Source: Thalassobaculum sp965228445 (GTDB lineage: Bacteria; Pseudomonadota; Alphaproteobacteria; Thalassobaculales; Thalassobaculaceae). Taken from it: a DNA stretch of 64,000 nucleotides. Both the position numbers and the translations under genes were made by a program. The notes under the pieces were generated by a model, which saw only the letters and a program-made list of their open reading frames with translations, was not told the origin of the DNA and did no database searches. This document shows, in pieces, positions 34,300 to 43,304 of the stretch (the stretch's first letter is position 1; each line of letters begins with the position of its first letter). The stretch spans positions 4,278,001 to 4,342,000 of the forward strand of contig OZ245813.1 in the NCBI GenBank assembly GCA_965228445.1, written 5' to 3'.

Positions 34300-35670
34300 T
34301 CAATCCACGAACAGCCAGTGGGGCAGGGCGGTCACCAGCTCCGGCTCGGCCATGACGATGGCGACGCAGAGCATCTGCAGGAGCACAAAGGGCACGATGC
34401 CCACATAGATCTGCCGCATGGTGATCGAGGCGGGCGCCACCCCCTTGATGTAGAACAGCGACAGGCCCATCGGCGGGGTCAGGAACGAGGTCTGCAGGGT
34501 GATCGCCACCAGCACGGCGAACCAGTAGAGCACGTCGCCCTGGGCGATATGGGGACCGAAATCCAGCGGGGCGACGATCGGGCCGAAGATCGGGATGGCG
34601 ATCAGCATGATCTCCAGCACGTCGAAGAAGAACCCCATCAGGAAGATCAGCCCGATCACCGTGATCAGGATGCCCCAGGCGTCCAGCTCGGCAGCGTCGA
34701 TCAGCAGCAGGACGATCTCGTCGCCGCCCAAGATGCGGAACACGAAGGCAAAGCTGGTGGCGCCGATGAACAGCACGAAGATCATGCCCACCGTCATGGC
34801 CGAACGGCGCAGGCTCTCGCGCAGGCGTCCATCGCGCAGGTTGCCCCTCAGCCAGGCCAGCAGCAGCGCGCCGCCCGCGCCGACGGCGGCCGACTCGGTG
34901 ATCGTCGCCAGACCCGACAGCACCGAGCCCATGACCAGGAAGATCAGGATCGCCGGTGGGATGATCCCGCGCGCCAGGACGCCCCAGAACGCTCGCGGGT
35001 CGCGGTCCTCGGGCGGGGGCGGCAGGCGTGGGGCGGCCCCCTTCACCAGGAAGGCGTAGCCGGCGATGTAGAGCAGGTAGAGCCCCGACAGCAGCAGGCC
35101 CGGCCAGATCACCGCGGCGAACAGATAGCCGAAGGAGATCTGCATCATTTCGCTGAGGAACACGATCAGGATGCTGGGCGGGATGAGGATGCCCAGGGTG
35201 GACGACGCGGCGATGGTGCCCAGCGCCAGGGACGGCCGGTAGCCCGCCTTCAGCATGGTCGGCAGGGCGATCAGGGTCAGCATGATGACTGAGGCGCCGA
35301 CCACGCCGGTGATGGCGGCGAAGATCACCCCCATCAGGGTCACCGCCAGGGCCATGCCGCCGGGGACGGGCCGCAGAAGGAGTTGCAGCGCCTCAAGCAG
35401 GTCCTGGGCGATGCGCGAGCGTTCCAGCATCACGCCCATGAACACGAAGAGCGGCACGGCGATGATCTGCAGGTTCTCCGCGATGCTCCAGACCCGGGGC
35501 ACGAAGACGAAGAACTCCGGATAGGAGAACACGTTCAGCGCCATGCCGATGAAGCCGAACAGGATCGCCGTCCCGCCCAGCGCGAAGCCGATCGGGTAGC
35601 TGGTGAAGACGAGGCCCATCAATGTCACGAACATGAAGAGCGGCAGCAGATCGATGATCAGATCGGTCAA
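34300..35670 (-). CDS. TRAP transporter large permease (DctM family)
   Basis: 456 residues, about 12 hydrophobic segments, with DctM-type blocks such as VPLFVFMGVMLERSRIAQDLL, LGILIPPSILIVFLSEMM and FLTPPMGLSLFYIKGVAP. A loop of about 40 polar residues (VKGAAPRLPPPPEDRDPRAF) is inserted mid-protein. I choose the TTG at 35670 because GGAG stands before it; the TTG at 35691 has no ribosome site. It is the first gene of a two-gene operon with the small permease. Confidence 0.87.
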   Translation of the reverse strand: MTDLIIDLLPLFMFVTLMGLVFTSYPIGFALGGTAILFGFIGMALNVFSYPEFFVFVPRVWSIAENLQIIAVPLFVFMGVMLERSRIAQDLLEALQLLLRPVPGGMALAVTLMGVIFAAITGVVGASVIMLTLIALPTMLKAGYRPSLALGTIAASSTLGILIPPSILIVFLSEMMQISFGYLFAAVIWPGLLLSGLYLLYIAGYAFLVKGAAPRLPPPPEDRDPRAFWGVLARGIIPPAILIFLVMGSVLSGLATITESAAVGAGGALLLAWLRGNLRDGRLRESLRRSAMTVGMIFVLFIGATSFAFVFRILGGDEIVLLLIDAAELDAWGILITVIGLIFLMGFFFDVLEIMLIAIPIFGPIVAPLDFGPHIAQGDVLYWFAVLVAITLQTSFLTPPMGLSLFYIKGVAPASITMRQIYVGIVPFVLLQMLCVAIVMAEPELVTALPHWLFVD

Positions 35671-35777
35671 GCGGGCTCCACGGACGAACAAGCGCGTCCC
35701 GGATTAGGCCCGCTCCGGCGCACCGCGGCAACCGGCGGCTGCACGCCGATCCGTCATGCGGATCGGCTCGGGACCAC

Positions 35778-36482
35778 TCAGAGGCGCCCGATCGGCCCGA
35801 TGAAGGAATAGCCGACCGCGTGGGCGGAGCGGATCGGGGCCTCCACCTCCATCGTCGCCTCGATCTTCCGGCGCAGCCGGCGGACCGTCTGGTCGACATA
35901 GCGGTGATCGGGCAGGTCCACGGTCTTGCCCAGCCGCTCGGCGATCTCGTAGCGCGAGACCGGCTCGCCGGGCTTTTCCGACAGACAGTCCATCAGGATG
36001 GTTTCGGCATGGGTGAGCTGGATCGAGCGGCCGGTCGGATCGGCGAGCTTCCAGCCGGTCAGGTCGATCTGCCAGGTCGTGGATCCGGAGGCCGGCCCCG
36101 GCCGGCGCACGGTCGCCCGGATCGTCGCCAGCAGTTCGCCCGGGTCGACCGGCTTGACCAGATAGACGTTCGCCCCCGTCTCGTATCCCAGGATGCGGTC
36201 CTGGGTGGCGCCGCGACCGGTCGCCATGATCAGGCCGATCGTCGGCGCCCGTCGCCGCAGTTCGGTGGCGATCGCCACGCCGTCCTGCTCGGGCAGTCCG
36301 AGATCGAGCACCACGGCGTCGGGTGTGTCCGCTTCGAACTGTTCCCAGAACTCCCCGGCATGTGCCGCCGCCCGCACGGTCAGGCCGGCCTCGGTCAGGA
36401 AGGTTGTGACCTCCTCGCGGAGAGGGGCTTCGTCTTCGACCAGGATGACCGAGATCGGCCGGTCCTCAGGGGGGAGGGTCAT
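35778..36482 (-). CDS. OmpR-type response regulator
   Basis: 234 residues. The receiver has acidic residues Glu16-Asp17, phosphoacceptor Asp60 in VVLDLGLPEQDG, a Thr in IMATGRG and Lys in LVKPVD. The C-terminal half is a winged helix (LTHAETILMDCLSEK, VDQTVRRLRRKIE, YSFIG). The start ATG gives MTLPPEDRPISVILVEDE; the longer frame overlaps the kinase gene. The kinase stop is 10 bp upstream, so they form a two-component pair; the TRAP genes downstream are candidate targets. Confidence 0.9.
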   Translation of the reverse strand: MTLPPEDRPISVILVEDEAPLREEVTTFLTEAGLTVRAAAHAGEFWEQFEADTPDAVVLDLGLPEQDGVAIATELRRRAPTIGLIMATGRGATQDRILGYETGANVYLVKPVDPGELLATIRATVRRPGPASGSTTWQIDLTGWKLADPTGRSIQLTHAETILMDCLSEKPGEPVSRYEIAERLGKTVDLPDHRYVDQTVRRLRRKIEATMEVEAPIRSAHAVGYSFIGPIGRL

Positions 36483-36492
36483 GTCGGAACTC

Positions 36493-38526
36493 TTAGGCGT
36501 CGGGCAGGTGGATCGCGAAACGGCTGCCGCCGGCGGGTGTCGGCGTACAGGCAACGCTCCCAGCATGGGCCTCCACGATCGTGCGGACCAGATGCAAACC
36601 GATACCCAAACCGCCAATTCCGGAGACATTCGACGATCTGTAGTGACGCTCGAAGATCTCCTCGCGTTCCGCCTCGGGGACGCCCGGCCCCTCGTCGGCG
36701 ATATCGATCCCGATGCCGTCCGCGCCCCGGTGCACGCTCACCGCCACCGTCGAGCCTTTGGGGGCGTATTTGAAGGCGTTTTCCAGGACATTGCTGACCG
36801 CCATCTCCATCAGGCCGGGATCGATGGTGGCCATGACGGGATCGTCGGGCAGCGATACTGCCAGGCGATGGTCGGCGGCGGCCGGGCGCAGCATCTCCAC
36901 CAGGCCGTCGACCAGACCGCACAGGTTCACCGGCCGGGTCTGGAGCTGGATCTGACCCTCGGCCACCCGCTCGTCCATCAGACAGGCATCGACCATCCGT
37001 CGCAGCCGGTCGGTTGCGGTGCGGATCTTCTCGAGCCGCTCCAGGTCTTCCGGCGCGCGCGTGGCGAAGTTCTGGGCGGTGGCGTCGACGATGGCCAGGG
37101 GCGTGCGGAAATCGTGGCTGACCATGGCCACGAACTGTTGCTGCAGCCGCCGGGCGTCGCGCTCGCGGTGGATGGCCTCGTCCAGTTCGGCGGTCCGGTC
37201 GGCGACCCGCTGCTCCAGCTCGGCCCGATGGATCCGAGCCGCTTCCAGGGCCTCGCGCTGGACCTGCTCCTTTTCCGCCTGAAGACGCCCGAACCGGCTG
37301 ACCAGCATGTAGGCGAAGACGACCATCTCGACGACCGAGCCGAGTTGCGGCCCGGTCAGCGTAAGCGTGTTGTTCGGCACCACGCCGATGTTTCGCAGAA
37401 CGGCGAGGCTCGCCGCCGCGATCAGGGCGAGCCAGGTCAGCATCAGACCCCAGGCAGTACGATCGCCGCGGATCAGCGCGATCGCGGTGATGATCAGCAG
37501 GATGGCGCCGGCCGGCAGCACCAGATTGCTGATCAAAGCGGCGAACCAGATCGGGGTCGGCTGCGGCAGGACTATCCCCAGCGCGGTGAGGAACAGCGCG
37601 AGGCAGGTGAAGGCAAACAGGAACTGGCGTGCCAGCGCGGGCAGCGCGGCGGTGGCAAGGAAGTGATAGGCGATGAGCGCGGTGCCGAAGATCGTCATGG
37701 CGACGAAAATCGGCGGGGTCAGATGGAGATAGGGCGCAAGCTCCGGCCAGAGATGCCCGGGACCGGTCCCATTGATGATCAGCCAGACCATGCAGTGAGC
37801 CGCCAGATTCACCACGTAGATCAGGAAGATCCACTGCCGCGTATGGGCGAACAGGCCAAGCGCGCCCAGTCCCAGCACGGTGGCGATGCCGAGATAGAAG
37901 AGCTGCAGGCCGTAGAAGTCGCGCTCCTCTTCCTGCAGCGCGCCGAGCTTCCGCAGCTTCACGTCCAGCGTCAGGGTGCTGGTGGTCTCGCCGCGCAGCA
38001 GCAGGGCGGTGGTGCCGGCCGGCAGGGCGATCGGCGCGAGGTGGAACCGGCTGCGGATATCGGTGACGGGTGGGACCGTGTCGCCGAGCTCGAACAGCGG
38101 CACCGGAGCGCTGCGATCCGCCGGCAGCGCGAAGACCTGCACGCGATCGAAATTGGGCAGCTCCAGGCTGAGGTACCATCGCCCGGCCGCGGCGGGCGCC
38201 ACGTCGAGCACGGCCCGCGCCCACAGAACGTCGTCGCTGAAGTCCCGGCTGACTTCCTTGGTGGTGATCTCGGCATCCGGCGCGCGAAGTCGGCCGGCAG
38301 CTTCGGCCGGGCTCAGCGAGCCGTGCGGATCGATCAGTTCGGCGCGGGGCAGCAGCGAGAGAGAGGTTTGGGTCCCATCCACGCGGATGGTCGGCTCGGC
38401 CCGTGCGGCAGCGGCCGCCGCCAATAGCGCCAGCATCAGGAACAGACCTGAAGCCAGCGGCCGGGCGCGGGCCACCAGCGCCGATGCGACGCCGGGCACG
38501 AGACTTTTCAGGATGGTTCCGATCAC
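36493..38526 (-). CDS. Hybrid-free sensor histidine kinase with 7TM receptor (7TMR-DISM type)
   Basis: 677 residues. A signal-like segment (about 25-43) is followed by a periplasmic DISMED2-like beta domain (about 45-200), seven membrane helices (about 205-395), a coiled coil, HisKA with His471 (VSHDFRTPL) and an HATPase domain (NVLENAFKYAPKG, DEGPGVP, GLGIGLHL). The DISM family senses extracellular carbohydrates or similar ligands. It is paired with the response regulator downstream. Confidence 0.9.
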   Translation of the reverse strand: MIGTILKSLVPGVASALVARARPLASGLFLMLALLAAAAAARAEPTIRVDGTQTSLSLLPRAELIDPHGSLSPAEAAGRLRAPDAEITTKEVSRDFSDDVLWARAVLDVAPAAAGRWYLSLELPNFDRVQVFALPADRSAPVPLFELGDTVPPVTDIRSRFHLAPIALPAGTTALLLRGETTSTLTLDVKLRKLGALQEEERDFYGLQLFYLGIATVLGLGALGLFAHTRQWIFLIYVVNLAAHCMVWLIINGTGPGHLWPELAPYLHLTPPIFVAMTIFGTALIAYHFLATAALPALARQFLFAFTCLALFLTALGIVLPQPTPIWFAALISNLVLPAGAILLIITAIALIRGDRTAWGLMLTWLALIAAASLAVLRNIGVVPNNTLTLTGPQLGSVVEMVVFAYMLVSRFGRLQAEKEQVQREALEAARIHRAELEQRVADRTAELDEAIHRERDARRLQQQFVAMVSHDFRTPLAIVDATAQNFATRAPEDLERLEKIRTATDRLRRMVDACLMDERVAEGQIQLQTRPVNLCGLVDGLVEMLRPAAADHRLAVSLPDDPVMATIDPGLMEMAVSNVLENAFKYAPKGSTVAVSVHRGADGIGIDIADEGPGVPEAEREEIFERHYRSSNVSGIGGLGIGLHLVRTIVEAHAGSVACTPTPAGGSRFAIHLPDA

Positions 38527-38642
38527 TCTCAGTCCGTTGCGTCAGGGAGAACCGGCTCCGCCAGCGCGCGAAATCAGGGGGGCCATACGGCGCATTATCA
38601 TGGGGGAAGTCCGAATCCGGGAAAAATGAAAAAGATCAAACA

Positions 38643-38648
38643 ATTATA
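38643..38648 (-). promoter_or_regulatory. Possible -10 box for the 7TM kinase gene
   Basis: The AT-rich stretch about 38620-38665 upstream of the kinase gene contains a perfect TATAAT on the minus strand. No good -35 lies at the proper distance, so this is only a candidate promoter. Confidence 0.3.
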
Positions 38649-38682
38649 GAAAAGTTTATTCAAATGGACGGTCGCGGAGCCG

Positions 38683-38716
38683 AAAAGAGCCGCCCCAGCA
38701 GGTCTGGAGCGGCTCT
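38683..38716 (-). terminator. Intrinsic terminator after ugpC
   Basis: On the minus strand, a perfect 8-bp stem AGAGCCGC...GCGGCTCT is followed by TTTT, beginning about 34 bp past the ugpC stop. This is a normal Rho-independent terminator for the ugp operon. Confidence 0.75.
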
Positions 38717-38749
38717 GTCGGATGGTGCCGGAGCGGGCGAGGGTACGGT

Positions 38750-39880
38750 TCAGGCCGTCGCCTTGTAGCCCGACCACTGGACCTTGTCGGCGCGGCCGGT
38801 TTCGGTTGCCAGACGCTTGCCGCTCTCGACATCGAACAGGTGAACGCGGGCCGGATCGAAGGCGATATCGACGGCGGTGCCGAAGACCGGCGGCGTCTTG
38901 TCGGTGGCGTGCATGATGATGTCCTGGCCGCCCAGGCTGCCGTGGAACAGGCGGCCCATGCCGAGCTCCTCCAGGAAGTCGAACTTCGCGGTCAGACCCG
39001 AACCGCCGGCGGCGGGGCCGTGGCGGATGTCCTCGGGCCGGACGCCCAGGGTCACCGGTCGGCCGGCACGCGCCTGCGCCAGGGCGGCGGGGACGGGGAC
39101 GTGCTGGCCGTCGGACAGCACCACATGCTGGCCGCTCTCGGTCACCCGCCCCGGCAGCAGGTTCATCGGCGGCGAGCCGATGAAGCTGGCGACGAAGGTG
39201 CTGGCAGGGCGGTCATACACGTCGCTGGGGGCGCCGACCTGTTCGATATTGCCCTGGTTCATCACCACCATGCGGTCGGCCAGGGTCATCGCTTCGATCT
39301 GGTCGTGGGTGACGAAGACCGAGGTGGCCGACAGGCGCTGGTGCAGGTGGCGGATCTCCAGGCGCATCTGGACCCGCAGCTTGGCGTCGAGGTTGGACAG
39401 CGGCTCGTCGAATAGGAAGACCTTGGGCTCGCGGATCATCGCCCGGCCCATGGCCACGCGCTGGCGCTGGCCGCCGGACAGCTGTCCCGGCTTGCGGTCG
39501 AGGAAATCCTCCAGGCCGATGGAGGATGCCACCGCCTGCACCTTGGCCCGCCGTTCCGCCTTGCCGAGACCGGCGATTTTCAGCGCATAGCCGATATTCT
39601 CCGCCACGGTCATGTGCGGGTAGAGGGCGTAGTTCTGAAACACCATGGCGCAGCCGCGCTGGCGCGGCTCCAGCTTGTTCACGACCCGGCCGCCGATGGC
39701 GATCTCGCCGCCGGAAATCGCTTCAAGCCCGGCGATCATCCGCAGCAGGGTGGACTTGCCGCAGCCCGAGGGGCCCAGGATCACCACGAACTCGCCGTCG
39801 CGGATGGTCAGGTCGACGCCGTGGACGACGCGGGTGTCGCCATAGGATTTCTCGACCCGGCGGATGTTGATCTCGGCCAT
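38750..39880 (-). CDS. ugpC: ABC transporter ATP-binding protein, UgpC/MalK type
   Basis: 376 residues. Walker A GPSGCGKST (36-44), Q-loop in VFQNYALYPHMTV, signature LSGGQRQR, Walker B VFLFDEP and H-loop FVTHDQ are all present, followed by a C-terminal TOBE/regulatory domain as in UgpC/MalK. It energises import by UgpBAE. The order isomerase-B-A-E-C with gaps of 10-20 bp from A to C indicates a single operon, ended by the terminator at 38683. Confidence 0.92.
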   Translation of the reverse strand: MAEINIRRVEKSYGDTRVVHGVDLTIRDGEFVVILGPSGCGKSTLLRMIAGLEAISGGEIAIGGRVVNKLEPRQRGCAMVFQNYALYPHMTVAENIGYALKIAGLGKAERRAKVQAVASSIGLEDFLDRKPGQLSGGQRQRVAMGRAMIREPKVFLFDEPLSNLDAKLRVQMRLEIRHLHQRLSATSVFVTHDQIEAMTLADRMVVMNQGNIEQVGAPSDVYDRPASTFVASFIGSPPMNLLPGRVTESGQHVVLSDGQHVPVPAALAQARAGRPVTLGVRPEDIRHGPAAGGSGLTAKFDFLEELGMGRLFHGSLGGQDIIMHATDKTPPVFGTAVDIAFDPARVHLFDVESGKRLATETGRADKVQWSGYKATA

Positions 39881-39899
39881 GCCGCTCTCCTTGAACTGA

Positions 39900-40826
39900 C
39901 TATTTGTCGGTGTTGATGAGGCCGCGCACGAACCAGCGCTGCATGAAGATGACGACCAGCACCGGCGGGACCATGACGATCAGCGTGCCGGCCATCGCCA
40001 GGTTCCAGTGCGGAATGCCGCCGCCGGTGGTGTTTGAATCCGGCACGAGCTGGCCGAGCTCCACCGCCACCACGCCGTAGTTCGGGTCGGTGATGATCAG
40101 CAGCGGCCACAGGTACTGGTTCCAGGAGTAGACGAACATGATGGTCGCCAGTGCGGCGATGTTGGTGCGCGACAGCGGGATCAGCACCTCCCACAGGAAG
40201 CGGAGCGGCCCGGCCCCGTCCATCTGCGCCGCCTCGACCAGCTCGTCGGGTATGGTCATGAAGAACTGGCGGTACAGGAAGGTGCCCGTGGCGGTGGCGA
40301 TCAAGGGCAGGATCAGGCCGGTGTAGGAATTGAGAAGGTTCCACTCGAGTGCGACCTCTACCCCCGTCACCGTGTCGATCAGCCAGGTGAGGCCGACCAC
40401 GTCCAGGATCTGCTGGAACGGCGACAGGGCGTTGGCCGCCACCGCGTAGGTCGGGACGATCCGAACCTCCAGCGGCAGCATCAGGGTGATGAAGATCAGC
40501 CAGAACGCGAGCATCCTGAAACGGTGGTTGAAGAACACCAGGCCGAAGGCGGTGATCGCCGCGATCGAGATCTTTCCGATCACGACCCCGGCCGCCAGGA
40601 TCATGGTGTTGATGAATTTCTGCCCGAAATCCGACTTCACCCAGGCTTCGGCCAGGTTGTCGAACAGGTGGGTGCCCGGCAGGAAGGTCGGCGGCACCCG
40701 GTTCACCTCGGGCAGGGTCTGGGTCGCCGCCACGAAGGTCAGGTAGAGCGGCACCAGCAGGGTCAGCAGCCCGGCCCCCAGGATAATCTGGGTGGCGATG
40801 TTCAGGCCGCGCGCGCGTTCGATCAT
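39900..40826 (-). CDS. ugpE: ABC transporter permease, UgpE type
   Basis: 308 residues with six membrane segments and the EAA loop EAAQMDGAGPLRFLWEVLIPLS that contacts the ATPase. The segment RMLAFWLIFITLMLPLEVRIVPTYAV is very close to the UgpE pattern. At 308 residues it is slightly longer than the usual ~280, by a central insert near 175-200 (VTGVEVALEWNLLNS). The ATG follows GAGGGCGG. Confidence 0.88.
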   Translation of the reverse strand: MIERARGLNIATQIILGAGLLTLLVPLYLTFVAATQTLPEVNRVPPTFLPGTHLFDNLAEAWVKSDFGQKFINTMILAAGVVIGKISIAAITAFGLVFFNHRFRMLAFWLIFITLMLPLEVRIVPTYAVAANALSPFQQILDVVGLTWLIDTVTGVEVALEWNLLNSYTGLILPLIATATGTFLYRQFFMTIPDELVEAAQMDGAGPLRFLWEVLIPLSRTNIAALATIMFVYSWNQYLWPLLIITDPNYGVVAVELGQLVPDSNTTGGGIPHWNLAMAGTLIVMVPPVLVVIFMQRWFVRGLINTDK

Positions 40827-40836
40827 GGATCCGCCC

Positions 40837-41718
40837 TCAGGTGTAGTGAACGCGCCGCTCGATGTAGCGGAACTGGAAGAAGGTGAGCACCATGACCAGC
40901 AGCATCAGGATGATCGACTGGGCCGCGGCGCCGGAATAGTCGAGGCCCCGGAACCCGTCCTCGTAGATCTTGAAGACCATCAGGTCGGTCGCCCGGGCGG
41001 GGCCGCCGGCGGTCATGGTGTCGACGATGCCGAAGCTGTCGGTGAAGCTGTCGGTGATGTTGATCACCAGCAGGAAGAAGGCGGTGGGAGCGAGCAGCGG
41101 GAGCTGGATGTCGCGCACCCGGCGCAGCACGCCGGCCCCGTCCATCGCGCTGGCCTCGGTCAGCGAGCGCGGGATCGCCTGCAGGCCGGCGAGGAAGAAG
41201 ATGAAGTTATAGGCCACCTGCTTCCAGGCACCGGCGAAGATCACCATGGCCAGCGCGTGGTCGCCGTTCATGATCGGGTCCCAGATGCCCGGCCAGATCG
41301 CGTTGAGATGGGACAGCAGACCGGCCGAGGGATTGAAGATGAAGCGGAAGGCCAAGCCGACCGCCGGCGCCGCCACCGCGTAGGGCCAGATCAGGCCGAC
41401 CCGGTAGAACCGGTAGCCGTCGAGCTGGCGGTCGGCGGCGAGCGCCAGGACCAGGGCCATGCCCATGGACAGCAGGGTGGAGAAAAAGGCGAAGAGCACG
41501 GAGACCAGGACCGAGTTCCAGTAGTACTCGTCCTCGATGATGGTCTGGAAGTTCTCCAGGCCGACCCACTGGTTCCCCCCGCCCCACGGCTGCTCCAGGG
41601 TGAAGGCCCAGTACAGCGCCTGCGCCGTCGGCCAATAGAAGAACACGAAGATGATCAGGAGCTGGGGCGCGATCAGGGCCGCGGCGATCCAGTTGTTCTT
41701 GAAAAAGGCCCGGCGCAT
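40837..41718 (-). CDS. ugpA: ABC transporter permease, UgpA type
   Basis: 293 residues with six membrane segments, the EAA loop EASAMDGAGVLRRVRDIQLPLLAP and the typical UgpA stretch FGIVDTMTAGGPARATDLMVFKIYEDGF. It pairs with UgpE to form the membrane channel. The start has a weak ribosome site and lies 77 bp after the binding-protein gene, separated by a strong hairpin. Confidence 0.9.
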   Translation of the reverse strand: MRRAFFKNNWIAAALIAPQLLIIFVFFYWPTAQALYWAFTLEQPWGGGNQWVGLENFQTIIEDEYYWNSVLVSVLFAFFSTLLSMGMALVLALAADRQLDGYRFYRVGLIWPYAVAAPAVGLAFRFIFNPSAGLLSHLNAIWPGIWDPIMNGDHALAMVIFAGAWKQVAYNFIFFLAGLQAIPRSLTEASAMDGAGVLRRVRDIQLPLLAPTAFFLLVINITDSFTDSFGIVDTMTAGGPARATDLMVFKIYEDGFRGLDYSGAAAQSIILMLLVMVLTFFQFRYIERRVHYT

Positions 41719-41751
41719 GACGGCTGCTCACGGAATGTCGGGGAAAAGGGA

Positions 41752-41778
41752 ACGGCGGCCACAGGCTGCGGCCGCCGT
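41752..41778 (-). terminator. Attenuating hairpin between ugpB and ugpA
   Basis: A perfect 9-bp stem ACGGCGGCC...GGCCGCCGT with a 9-base loop stands 18 bp past the ugpB stop, followed on the minus strand by the T-rich TTCCCTTTT. Hairpins here commonly protect or partly terminate the message so that the binding protein is made in excess over the permeases. Confidence 0.55.
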
Positions 41779-41795
41779 CAGTGTCGAGGCGCCGG

Positions 41796-43127
41796 TCAGG
41801 GCAGCGACTTGCCCTTGTAGAGCCGGGCGAACTTGGTGATCGCCGCGTTGCCGCGCTCGGCCGCCGCGTCCAGGGCCTCCTTGATGGTCTTCTTGCCGGC
41901 GAAGGCCGCTTCGATCTCGCCGGTCCATTCCTTGCGGATCTGGATGAAGCCGCCGAGACGGATGCCGCGGGTGAGCGGGCCGGGCTCGGTATAGGTCAGG
42001 GACTCGATGGCGACCTCGCGGCCCTTGTAGGGCGCGTTGTCGTAGAAGCCGCTGTCCTTCAGGTCTTTGAAGCCGGTCTTGGTCACCGGGATGTAACCGG
42101 TGTTGGACGACCAGAAGCGCTCGCTCTCCGGAGTGGCCAGGAACGAGAGATAGGCGGCCGCACCGCGGTACTCGGCTTCGCTCTTCTTCGACAGGACCCA
42201 CAGCGAGGCGCCGCCCACCACGGTGTTGTGGCGCGCGTAGCCCTCGTAGACCGGCAGCATGGCGACCGACCAATCCAGGTCCGGCGTGGCGACCGAATGC
42301 ACGGTCGCGTGGCTGGCGATGGAACCGAAGTAGAAGGAGCACTCGCCCTGGGCGAAGCTGTCGCGGGCGTTCAGGCCGCCCTGGGAGGTGCGGATCTGCA
42401 GCAGACCGTCATCCATCCAGCGCTTCAGGTTCTCCATGTGCTGGACATGGACGGTGGTGTTGAACACCAGCTCGCTGTCGAGGCCGTCATAGCCGTTGTT
42501 GTTGGTCGCGATCGGCACGTTGTGGGCCATCGAGAACTGTTCGAGGTCGACCCAGCTCGACGGGGCATAGGCGAAGGGGCATTCCTTGCCGCTGGCCTTC
42601 AGCTTCTCGAGGTCGGCGCCGAACTCCTCCCAGGTCGCCGGCGGCGTGTCCACGCCCGCCTTCTTCAGGTCGGCGATGTTGTAGTACATCACGGCGGTGG
42701 AGGAATTGAACGGCATGGAGAACAGCTCGCCCTTAGAGGAGGCGTAGTAGTTCGAGATGCCGGGGAAATAGTTGTCCCAGTCGATGGCGATGTCGAAATC
42801 CGCCATCATCTGCTGCACCGGATAGAACTCGCCCGACATCATCAGGTCGGCGGTGCCGGCGTCATAGGCCTGGACGATGGTCGGGTGCTTGCCGGCGCGG
42901 AACGCGGCGATGGAGTTCTGCACCGCCTGGGCATAACCATCCTGGCCGACGCAGACGATCTCGAACTCGCTCTGGGACTCGTTGAAGCGAGAGCAGGTCT
43001 GCTGGACGACCTCGCCCAGATGGCCGCTCAGGCCGTACCAGTACTCGAACTTGATGGGGTCGGCCGAAGCCGGGCCGGCCGCCAGGGCGACAACGCCGGC
43101 GGCCGCGGCAATCGTGGGAAGTCTCAT
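41796..43127 (-). CDS. ugpB: Extracellular solute-binding protein, UgpB type
   Basis: 443 residues with a Sec signal peptide (MRLPTIAAAAGVVALAAGPASA). The family 1 binding-protein features match UgpB closely: FNESQSEFEIVCVGQDGYAQ, IAAFRAGKHPTIVQAYDAGTADLMMSG and the ligand-loop MPFNSSTAVMYYN. It captures sn-glycerol-3-phosphate or glycerophosphodiesters in the periplasm; a sugar ligand is possible because an isomerase leads the operon. The ATG follows AAGGAGACGG. Confidence 0.88.
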   Translation of the reverse strand: MRLPTIAAAAGVVALAAGPASADPIKFEYWYGLSGHLGEVVQQTCSRFNESQSEFEIVCVGQDGYAQAVQNSIAAFRAGKHPTIVQAYDAGTADLMMSGEFYPVQQMMADFDIAIDWDNYFPGISNYYASSKGELFSMPFNSSTAVMYYNIADLKKAGVDTPPATWEEFGADLEKLKASGKECPFAYAPSSWVDLEQFSMAHNVPIATNNNGYDGLDSELVFNTTVHVQHMENLKRWMDDGLLQIRTSQGGLNARDSFAQGECSFYFGSIASHATVHSVATPDLDWSVAMLPVYEGYARHNTVVGGASLWVLSKKSEAEYRGAAAYLSFLATPESERFWSSNTGYIPVTKTGFKDLKDSGFYDNAPYKGREVAIESLTYTEPGPLTRGIRLGGFIQIRKEWTGEIEAAFAGKKTIKEALDAAAERGNAAITKFARLYKGKSLP

Positions 43128-43304
43128 GCGCCGTCTCCTTTTGCACATCGTCAGGAAGACATCGGCCAGGAAGACATCGCCCGCGCCGATCAGAGGGCCT
43201 ATCTGTGCAGTACCATCCGAAACGATCGCGTGACGGGTATGAGAAGAGTGCGTTACGGAAGCGACTCAAATGCTACGGCTGCATGGACTTTTTGTTGTGG
43301 CCCC

